Assembly (NCBI GenBank): GCA_013995675.1
Contig: VWRR01000018.1
Location: forward strand, 1-64,000
Origin: Cyanidiococcus yangmingshanensis
Lineage: Eukaryota; Rhodophyta; Bangiophyceae; Cyanidiales; Cyanidiaceae
Direction of reading: 5' to 3'
DNA: 64,000 nucleotides
Positions 41,045 to 50,029 of the stretch are shown in pieces. The notes beneath the pieces were generated by a model. It did no database searches. It saw only the letters and a program-made list of their open reading frames with translations, and was not told the DNA's origin. Position 1 is the first letter of the stretch. Every line of letters begins with the position of its first letter. A program made the position numbers and the translations under genes.

Positions 41045-42003
41045 TGGCGAGACACTGGAGTTGAAAATGAAGTGCTCCAAGCGAACATCGTCGGGATGCA
41101 TGCCTGCTGGATGCTCGATAATCTTGGCGGCATCCCTGGTGACCCCAGAGCTTGCCATCCAACAGGGTCCTGCCACCGCGAAATTCGGAACGAGGCTAGA
41201 GAGCGGTTGGGATTCGGACGCAGGGCCAACCCTATCTTTGCCATAGAAATGATCGTCGACGCTCCAAGTGGTTCTGTGAAAAATCTATAGCCCGAGTCTC
41301 TTGTTTGAGAACAGGTCAGCGCAGGTCGAATGGGGCGCGGCCTCAACCGTTCGCGAGTTCTCCAAAGAAAGCGCACGCACTCGTCTGCAGGGCCTTTAAT
41401 GCAGACATCGCATGGGTTTACCTGCAGATCCCGCATTCTAACCGCGAAGACCAATAGGGCAAGAACTTCAACGATGGTTTCGCCGATGACCAGTAAGATG
41501 TTTCTGTGACGACGGAAACACTCCCAGAAACGATGTGTATTCGCGGGATCAACAACTGCTGCGGAAAGGTGACTCGAGAGCCACGGCACTGATGAATCCA
41601 CGCTCGCCAAATAGACGGCCATGGTTCTCTGCACTTTGCGCAAGCGTGCTTCTTATGAAACTGCAGACGAGTATCCTTCAGCAAGAGCCTGCGGGCATGC
41701 TAGCGTCGCCGTCACCTGAGCGAGTCGCATACTTGCCTCGCTGCAGCACGACGCGAGAAGCGACCCATGATCGCGCGGTATCCTTACCCAGAACACGATG
41801 CTGAACAATTCGGATGAACAGGAGACCTCAATGGGCATTCATCCATAAAATCATCAGGTTCTCGAAATGGTTCTAAATTCAGTGTAAGCGCCATCAGACC
41901 CGACGAGGTCTCTGGCCCGGTGACACGCGAGCGAGTGTACAACTTGGCTGAACGGACCATTCTGTTGGCCGACTTGAGACGCCACCCCACGACAGTCTAT
42001 TCG
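41045..42003. other. Spacer between LipB and ferredoxin C2
   Basis: A minus-strand frame of 225 codons (40966-41643) overlaps the LipB end and contains one hydrophobic helix followed by Cys residues. I recognise no family and do not call it. Otherwise nothing is seen. Confidence 0.35.
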
Positions 42004-42621
42004 ATGCTGGGAATCGACTTGGGGTGCTTCGTCACAACCGGTCGTATGGGATTCCAATTAGGCAGTCACTGCGGGAGTGGTGTTCGCTCGTTCGAGTGCC
42101 GAAGAATAAACTACTCCAGCACGGTCTGTACTCGTCGTCGTCGTCGTCGTCGTCGAGGGTTAACGGCAAACACTGCGTCCAACGGCACAGATCCCAGTAG
42201 CAACCCTAAAGTTCGCGGGAAACTCGGGGGTGCACTGCCGGGGGATCCAAGCGCCCCCAAACATAGCGTGACGATCCGAAACTGGCAGGGAAGCGAGTCC
42301 CTAACCGTGGCAGTTCCCGAAGACCGCTACATCTGGTGGTACCTTCGCGAGCAGGGATACGAGCTGCCGTCTTCCTGTCTGAACGGCTGCTGCACCACGT
42401 GTGCGGCCAAGGTTCTTCGAGGCACCTTGGAGCAACCTGAAGCGCTTGGACTAACGCGAGACTTTCGAGAAAGAGGTTACTGCCTTTTATGTGTGAGCTA
42501 CCCGCGCTCAGAACTGGAACTAGTCCTTCAGGATGAGGACGAAGTCTACCTGCAGCAATGGGCAGCAACTTTCGAGAGCGGCGGCAAACGCTGGGGCGGT
42601 CTCATTCCAGAAGAGGACTAG
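42004..42621 (+). CDS. FDC2: Plastid ferredoxin C2-type [2Fe-2S] protein
   Basis: FdC2 is a plant-type ferredoxin with a C-terminal extension, found in plastids of plants and algae, and needed for normal photosynthetic electron transfer and chlorophyll content. About 205 residues from the ATG at 42004 (another in-frame ATG is at 42046). A presequence with eight consecutive Arg precedes the domain VTIRNWQGSESLTVAVPEDRY. The cluster ligands are SCLNGCCTTCA (C-x4-C-x2-C, with one extra Cys) and the fourth Cys in GYCLLCVSYP. The extension continues LELVLQDEDEVYLQQWA, FESGG, GGLIPEED. This extension and the ELPSSCxxGCC pattern separate it from photosynthetic Fd1. Plastid location is inferred. Confidence 0.87.
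   Translation: MLGIDLGCFVTTGRMGFQLGSHCGSGVRSFECRRINYSSTVCTRRRRRRRRGLTANTASNGTDPSSNPKVRGKLGGALPGDPSAPKHSVTIRNWQGSESLTVAVPEDRYIWWYLREQGYELPSSCLNGCCTTCAAKVLRGTLEQPEALGLTRDFRERGYCLLCVSYPRSELELVLQDEDEVYLQQWAATFESGGKRWGGLIPEED
42132..42155 (+). repeat. (TCG)8 microsatellite inside the ferredoxin C2 presequence
   Basis: Eight perfect TCG triplets, read as Arg codons in the presequence, giving a run of eight Arg. Likely variable in length between strains. Confidence 0.9.
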
Positions 42622-42885
42622 GTCTCTAGGTGCATCATGTCGCAGAAGTGCATGAGTGTGTGTATGGCGGCTCGTCGCTTCTATTCAATGGCAGCCCGAG
42701 CGACTGGCTCGGAAACCGCTTCAACAGCAACTTTTCGGGCAAGCACCATCGAACAAAAGTACTTGCCTCGCTGGTGTACTGCTTCTGCCAGATCCAGAAT
42801 ATTTCTTCGCGTCGATGGTGTCGAGTCGCTACTCACGCTGCCAAAGTAGTCCAAGTCGACCACAGCACTCGCGGATGATCTTATA

Positions 42886-43680
42886 TCAGCCGACGCGAAA
42901 GAGAAACACGACTGGGCAGTGATCGGAGAGACGTCTCACTTGATGGCGTTCTACCTCTCTCTGCTGGTATGCACGCGCGTGAATCTCAATGTCAAAGCGC
43001 ATGTAGCTGTCGACAATACGGGATGCAGCGTTGGCACTACAACAGAAATAGTCCAATCGCCATCCCCGATTCTGCAGATAGTTCTGCACATGACGATGGC
43101 CGATGTAGGAGTAGGCACGTACAGAGGGATGCAGCCAGCAGAACGTATCCAAGAGTGCGCATTCACGCAGCGTCTGGGAGAAACTTGCCCGCTCTTCATC
43201 GGTAAAGCCAGCGCTGCGACGATTGCCCTCGGGATTCCAGATGTCTATCTCCTGATGGGCGCAGTTCAGGTCGCCGCACCAGATAACGGGTTTCTGGCTC
43301 TGTTGCTGGAGGACGGTTGAGTTGGACTCGAACAGCCTCGTCCCAAACCTGAATGCAAGGACGAACTGAATCGTCCAGCCAGGTCGTGTACTCGATCTGT
43401 GAACGCCACGACCGACTCCTGCATCAGCCAACGGAATACGTGCCCGTCTCCAGGTCTTGTCTTTCATAAAAATGTACGTCGATGGACGGATCGATCGAAT
43501 GGGCATCTCATCGTCCCGGGAGGCGCGAACCCTTTCCTCGCAGGCTGTGTCCTCGGAGCGAGGCACGTTTTGGGGCGAGCACAATCATCACGACGCCAGG
43601 CCACTACATCGCTTCGAATACGACAGCGGCACAAGTTCGGCAAAAGCCGCGAGCCTGTCCGCAAACTTGAATCATTTCTG
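42886..43680 (-). pseudogene. AP endonuclease (APE1/ExoIII family) with a scrambled, truncated 5' half
   Basis: The last 145 codons (43320 to 42886) are an intact APE1-type C-terminal half: KPVIWCGDLNCAHQEIDIWN, the SAGFTDEERASF segment, GWRLDYFC and the catalytic LSDHCPVVF. Upstream, family pieces appear in changing frames: DDSVRPCIQVWDEAVRVQL, PLADAGVGRGVH, FYERQDLETGTY and YSGVV-like stretches, with stops between. At least four or five frame changes occur within about 350 bp. The first 60-80 residues of the family (SWNVNG, LQETK) have no room, because the BCD1 gene ends at 43704. A decayed host gene is the best reading. Poor local sequence is the alternative but would not restore the missing N-terminus. 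Confidence 0.62.
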
Positions 43681-43703
43681 CGAAAAGTCGATTCCCCGAA
43701 CGC

Positions 43704-44498
43704 TCACAAGCCCCAAGTCGGCATCGTGGCGATTGTTTCGTCGCCCGACGCGAGGTGCGACGTGACCTCCAAGGATGGAAACTCGATGACACACTCGGCT
43801 GCTCGCAGGACGTCAGCAACTGCAATTTCGTAGGGCGCTTGAATCGGAATCCGCGGCTGATTCGCTCGATCAGGTCGCAGGTAGACTCCGTAGAGCTCAG
43901 TGTTCTCAACCATCTCCCGGAGACAAAGTCGCTCAAGGACCTGCGCAACATGAACGTGTTCCGGACAACGTTCCAGAACTCGCACCTGCTCATCAACAGT
44001 CCGTTCATGTGCACATACATGACATTCCAGCCGCCATTCAATACAGTCCGTCTCGGGTCGATAGACAGACGTATTCCGACGATGCTTGGAGAATATTTCC
44101 GGCAGAAGTTGAAAACGAATTCCCCGCTTGGAGGCTGCTCGCTCTACTGCAGTGAGACGTTTGCGTTGTGCGCGACTGGTCGTCGAGTTTCGCACCCGCG
44201 AAGATGACTCGGGGGAAACGCCCGACACCAGCTCCTGAAACTGACGACCGTGGCCCTGTTGAAGACGACTCAGATCCTCTAGAAAAGCATAGTCACGAAG
44301 AAGCTGGTCGAGATCATAGGACTTGGGTGGGACGAAAGCATACCGTGTTGATTCCCACCGACCTGGACAGCCGTCAGCCTGATGTTTACGATAGCACGGC
44401 AGGCTGCAGATTCGATGACAGCACACCGGACAGGTGTACGTCGACTCCACGACGCGACTACAACAGAGACAGGTCTTGGTCTCTCTCTCCTCGTTCAC
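43704..44498 (-). CDS. BCD1: HIT zinc-finger protein BCD1/ZNHIT6-like (box C/D snoRNP assembly)
   Basis: BCD1 is needed for the assembly and stability of box C/D snoRNPs in the nucleolus. 264 residues from the ATG at 44498. The N-terminal HIT zinc finger has eight ligands: CLCCSRVVESTYTCPVCCHRICSLPCYRKHQADGCPG. A DYAFLEDLSR segment follows, as in the family, then a basic region. A C-terminal domain has HVAQVLERL, LYGVYLRPDRANQP and CVIEFPSLEV, which fits the BCD1 C-terminal domain. The last 20 residues are not conserved in kind. It ends just before the AP-endonuclease remnant. Confidence 0.82.
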   Translation of the reverse strand: MNEERETKTCLCCSRVVESTYTCPVCCHRICSLPCYRKHQADGCPGRWESTRYAFVPPKSYDLDQLLRDYAFLEDLSRLQQGHGRQFQELVSGVSPESSSRVRNSTTSRAQRKRLTAVERAASKRGIRFQLLPEIFSKHRRNTSVYRPETDCIEWRLECHVCAHERTVDEQVRVLERCPEHVHVAQVLERLCLREMVENTELYGVYLRPDRANQPRIPIQAPYEIAVADVLRAAECVIEFPSLEVTSHLASGDETIATMPTWGL

Positions 44499-45533
44499 CG
44501 TTTCGGTGTCAGGCCGTCTCCCCAGTGTCTGGCTCTGCTTTCACGAAATCGATGGCTGGAGGCTGCTCCCGTTGAGGCGCTGAGACAGCTGCTTCGCCAT
44601 CCGCCTCCTGAACCAGTGTACACCGTTCCATCTTGGATTTCTGCTCAAGAGCCTTTTCTACCAGAATGATCAAGTTCTCGAATGGCTCCTTCGGTCAACG
44701 GTCGATGCGAGTGCTCGGTCCTGGGTTGCTGGTGTCTGCCACCACTTGGTCGCCTGCGGCAACGAGGACGGGATCGTTTCGCTTCGCGTTCTTCGACGCG
44801 TCTCCATGACTTGTTGGAGTTGTGCCCCGAACAGATGCGGTTTCTATCCAGCCGAAACCAAAAGCCGCTTTCCGAGTTTGCAAATACTTGACCATGAAGC
44901 GCACCGCTACTCGTGAATCTCTAGAGATACTCCCTGATGATTATGCTTTCTGTTGAAGAAGCGGCGGAGTGACAAGACTGTCCCTGAAGATCTTATCCCA
45001 CCATGGTTGGGAAACACGCGAACACATCGTTCTGTGGATTTCACTCCAGACCATTCATATTCGACGAGTCTCTTATTTCGAAAAATCCGTTACTCATGAT
45101 CGTTGCGCTCATGCTGCTGTTTGTTCTGGGAGCCAGCGATGTCGCAGTGTGTGCTCCGACGCCATCAAGACAACCGGTGTCGTCGCATGAACCCTCAGGC
45201 GGGCTCATTTCAAGACGAGACCTGCGATCCGGTTGACCAACCAGAATCAATTTCTAAAATGCCTCTCAAATAGAAGCATTGTATGCCGATGCTCTATCAC
45301 GCTCCGCAGGAATAGGATTTTCCGAAAAGCTCTGAACTGGGGTCGCACGAGACCTTCAGGCAGAGCGCGTCTCGGAATATCTCTCGTTCTCTGTCGGTTT
45401 TCTATACGCTCCAATTTTACGACTACATAGCATCTATGACTTGTATTCATTCTGTTTCCCAGTATGTGGTCCGAGTGTACTCTTCCGTCAAAGGCGTTCG
45501 CCTCTGACTTTGGGGATTCCGCATCCGACTACC
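44499..45533. other. Intergenic region, possibly with broken coding traces
   Basis: Plus-strand segments at about 44540-44890 look protein-like but change frame (VEALRQLLRHPPPE, then DQVLEWLLRSTVDAS, then RLHDLLELCPEQMRF) and no family is recognised. The rest shows nothing. Confidence 0.25.
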
Positions 45534-48500
45534 TCATGAAGACGCCACAGCAGTACGCGCGCGATCCTCTTCCGACCCAGACTTTGAAGGTGCACCACCT
45601 GTCGTTGCAGCCATCATCTCCGGAACAGGCGGGCAGCTGCATACGAGATTACGGTCGCCATACACATCATCAATACGCGAGGTGCGAGGCCAGAACTTGC
45701 CTCGCGTATACAACCAGTTTGCGGGATATGCAGCAACTTCACGAGGATACGGACGATCCCAGGTATCTGACATGACGACCTCTGCCGTATGAGGTGCGTT
45801 CTTCAGGGGGTTGCGCTGTGGGTCCCAACGACCCTGTTCAATCTGGCGAATCTCCTCGCGAATCATGAGCATGGCATCGCAGAAACGATCCAACTCATCA
45901 ATGCTCTCACTCTCAGTGGGTTCAATCATAAGCGTACCCGCCACCGGCCACGACATGGTCGGGGAATGGAAGCCATAGTCCTGCAGACGCTTTGCCACAT
46001 CCGACTCGGTAATGCCGGCGCTCGTCTTGAATGGACGCAAATCGAGGATGAATTCATGAGCACAGCGGCCTTGGGTGCCGCGATACAGAATCGAGTATGC
46101 GGGCGAGAGTCGAGCGGCCATGTAGTTTGCGTTCAAGATCGCCTGTTCGCTAGCTTCGCGAAGGCCATCACTGCCCATCATATGCACAAACATCCAAACA
46201 ATCGGTAAGATCGATGCTGAGCCGTACGGAGCCGCTGCCACGGGTCCAATGGCGCTATCTGAGTGAGCACTTGCGACGGGTTGGACCGGATGCGACGGCA
46301 GGAAAGGAGCGAGTGCCTCGGTCACGGCGATGGCACCAACACCAGGACCGCCACCGCCATGCGGAATCGTCAGCGTCTTGTGCAGATTCAAATGGCAGGC
46401 ATCGCCACCAATTTCGGCTGGCGACGTGAGTCCCATCTGTGCATTCAGATTGGCACCGTCGATATAGACCAGACCGCCGTTGGCATGAATAATCTCACAT
46501 ATTTCTTTGATGCCCTCCTCGAAGACGCCGTGGGTGGACGGGTAGGTGATCATCGCAGCAGCGAGGTGCTCGCGATTCTGCTCCGCTCGGGCGCGCAGCT
46601 CTGCAATATCGATGTTGCCCTTGGCATCGGTCCCTACCGGAATGATGTGCATGCCCGCCATCTTCGCACTGGCCGGATTCGTACCGTGAGCGGAAGTCGG
46701 CACGATACATACTTTGCGCTGCTGTTGTCCGCGGGCCTTGTGGTACGCCAAGAAGGTCAATAGGCCCGCATACTCACCCTGGGCACCGCTGTTCGGCTGC
46801 AGAGATACCGCAGCGAAGCCGGTGATATCCGCGAGGGCCTTCTCCAGGTCCGCAAACAGTCGATGATAGCCGCGCATTTGCTCCGGAGGCGTAAACGGGT
46901 GCGGTAGCGCAAATTCTGGCCAGGACACCGGCATCATTTCACTGGTTGCGTTCAGTTTCATCGTGCAGCTCCCGAGCGGGATCATCGAATGAACCAGCGA
47001 CAAGTCTTTCGCCGCCAGTTGGTGGATATAGCGCACCATCTTGTGTTCGGTGCGGTACTCGTGAAACACCGGATGAGTGAGGTAAGGCGTCTTGCGCTCG
47101 AATGCGTGAGCGAGTGATGGCTCCAGGCACGTGAATCCACTTGGAGGCAACTTTGCGGCGATGGCCTCAAGTTCTTGGCTCGAGCAAGGACGTTCTGGCC
47201 CGCGAAAAGCGCACACCAGCTGTTGGAGGTCGTCGCGGGTATGCGTCTCGTCAAATGACACCGCCAACGAACGCGGACTCAGATGTCCGTACATTCAGAC
47301 GGGCAGCATCGCAGCGCCGAAGCACCGCTTGCGCAGCCTCCGCTGACTGATAGTCAATTCGGACCGTGTCAAAGAGGGCTGCTTTCTCGGCCACACCCTC
47401 GTCGACTGCCACAGCGAACGTTCGGGCAAAACGCTGGACCCGGTCAGCGATCGCCCGCAGTCCGTCCGGGCCATGGTAGAGGCCGTACATCGCGGAGATG
47501 TTCGCGAGCAACGCCTGAGCAGTGCACACGTTGCTGGTGGCCTTGTCGCGACGAATATGCTGCTCACGTGTCTGCAGAGCCATGCGCAAGGCAGGCTTTC
47601 CCTGGGCATCGCGACTGATGCCAATAATCCGACCCGGTATAAGGCGCTTCAAGTCATCACGACAGGAGAAAAAGGCAGCCGACGGTCCACCGTAACCCAT
47701 TGGGACACCAAAGCGCTGGGCACTGCCCACAGCGATATCGGCCCCCCAGTCACCAGGTGGTCGCAACATCGTCAACGCCAACAGATCCGTAGCCACGACC
47801 ACGCGAGCACCGTGGGCATGCGCATGCTCCACGAGTCCGCTGTAATCTTTGATTCGTCCATCGGTGGTTGGGTATTGGACCATCACGCCACAGTAATCAA
47901 CCTCATTCCAACGAATCTGATCCCAGTCACCAACAACGAGCTCGATGTCCATCGGCTCTGCTCGTGTCCGCATCACGGCGATCGTTTGAGGATGCACATC
48001 CTTATCCACGAAATAACGCAGCTTCTTGCGCTTCGACACCGACGCACACATACTCATTGCCTCGGCGGCCGCCGTGCTCTCATCCAGAAGCGATGCATTC
48101 GCGATTGGTAATCCGGTTAGGTCTGCGACCATCGTCTGGTAGTTAAGCAACGACTCCAGTCTACCCTGCGCTACCTCAGCTTGGTAAGGCGTATACTGAG
48201 TATACCACGCCGGATTCTCCAAAATATTCCGTTGAATCACCGGCGGCATGATGGTGCCATAATAGCCACATCCAATGAAGTTCCGCCGAAGTTCGTTCTG
48301 CTTCGCGATCTGTTGCAGCTCCGCAAGCACCTCAGACTCGGCACGCTTCGGCCCAATACGCAGTCGACGGTTCGTCCGAATAGCCTTCGGAACTGTCTGA
48401 TCGATAAGTTCCTCCATACTTTTCACACCAATCGTCTGTAACATTCGCTCGTTCGCTTGGGAGTTGCCCGAGCCAGTGTGGCGTCTGTAAAATAGGTCCA

Positions 48501-48762
48501 GCGGCGCAAAGGCCGAACTCGACGTCGACGACTCTGCACTGCTCGAGAACGAACGAATAGAGCGCCCACGCAGACGCTGTACCCAACCGGAACCTACGGA
48601 ACCATGAGGAACACCAAAAGTCTTGATCGAAAACGACCGCTTCACCTCTGAATTGAACGATCGATTCACCCGCTGCACTGAATTCAACCAACGATGAGCA
48701 TAGCAGCCGAAGGTGCTCCTTCCGGTCGCTTCACTCACCCTAGCCAGAGCAATACGGAACAT
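45534..48762 (-). CDS. GLDC: Glycine decarboxylase P-protein, one single-base frame break
   Basis: The PLP-dependent P-protein of the mitochondrial glycine cleavage system decarboxylates glycine and passes aminomethyl to the H protein. Two overlapping frames give about 1,075 codons, the normal eukaryotic length. The N-terminal part (ATG at 48762) has an Arg/Ser-rich presequence, [29 protein letters not shown] and [21 protein letters not shown]. The C-terminal part has [25 protein letters not shown], the PLP-lysine segment [18 protein letters not shown] and a typical end. They meet near 47283 in the linker ARLNVRT / [13 protein letters not shown], where one extra base shifts frame. The spacing matches plant P-protein exactly, so no intron is involved. 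Bacterial two-subunit P-proteins exist, but the second frame has no proper start here. Confidence 0.9.
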
Positions 48763-50029
48763 TCGCCACCAATCACAGTACAAGGAGGAGCCACAACTGC
48801 GCCACCAAAGTCACAACGCACCAACAGTACAGTGTCGCAGAGACACTCGGAGCTCAGCACAGGACCACAGCAGCAAATAGAAACGCAGCAGGGCTCTGGG
48901 GCCGTTCGCCGTCCGATGCGCCGGCAGATGAACGACCGGCTGTACCGCGATAGCCATCCCGCCGATCAGGTCAAACGATCGTTTCATACGTTTGATCACG
49001 AAAGAACTAGGTTAGAATCGTCGTATTCCTTTACAGACTCATCCATTGCAGGTTATTCAAATAGAAAAGAAGCATCGTTTCATAGTTTTTAGGATGGAAG
49101 AACTGTCGTAGAGCTCTTATGAAAGCCATGTGGACGGTTTCTGGGAACGGGTGGTGCATTCGGAGCGGACGAACCTGGTCTGCGTAGAGGCATCGACGAC
49201 CGCATACCTGAATGGTTCCTGAGCCCTCGTTGCACAGCGACATAACGAGGGAGCAGGTTGCGTTCACTTGAATAGAGAACAAGCGAGTACGTGCGAGGGA
49301 TCACCTGAGCACTGGCGACTCGGCAGGAGGCACTCGAAGACGCTATTGATCGCGTCAGCAACAGGACTGGAATAATGTTCTCGCTTGCGCAGCTTGTGGT
49401 TGCGTAAGAGCATTGATTTCAGGTTTTGAACCGATCAGATGCGTTGAAGTGTGTCGACTGCACTTTTTAGAGACATATCTTGGCAATAGTGAACATCTGA
49501 GGTGTGCGCTCCTTGTACGTATGTTAGACGGCAGGCCTGCGTGGTCCTGGAAACGTGCGGTATCCACCGGGGATCGTAGGAACTGGGTAGGTTCGGGTGC
49601 CTGAAAGGAACTCCCTGGGCCTATCTGATGCACCTGTCGGTGAGGCGCTTGCACTGGTTGTACCGTTTGCTGCAGTGTATGTTTCCGGTAGGGTCACTGT
49701 GATACGTACCGCTCCCAGTTGTGGCGATGGAGACCTACCCAGCGCAAGCGTGTTCCACATCTCCCAGCAAAATGAAGTTTTCAGGTGCGCTTACCAGTAC
49801 CCAGGCGGCAACTTTGCTTCAAGCACGAGTTTCATCAGAGAATCATCGATGTCGTGAAAGCTCGTTGATTCCATGCCCGAGATCGCCTTATGTTGCTTTA
49901 GGGACAGACGCGTCTACCACAACGCCCATGTCTGTGAGCGCTCAAAAGTGTCTTTTGCAGGCCACCAGGAGCGCTATCACCGAGTCCGGTTCCGATGCAA
50001 GCGAGCGATATCTAAATTTCAGCTTGGCG
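48763..50029. other. Stretch without a supportable gene
   Basis: Upstream region of the P-protein at its left end. A minus-strand frame of 90 codons (49089-49361) begins with a presequence-like MLTRSIASSSASCRVASAQ but has no recognisable domain; it is not called. Otherwise nothing is seen. Confidence 0.35.

Noticed and set aside
40966-41643. 225-codon minus-strand frame overlapping LipB
   Set aside because: One hydrophobic stretch but no family and overlap with a secure gene.
45534-48762. Two-subunit (bacterial type) glycine decarboxylase
   Set aside because: The two frames overlap, the second lacks a credible start, and the residue spacing across the break equals the one-chain eukaryotic enzyme.
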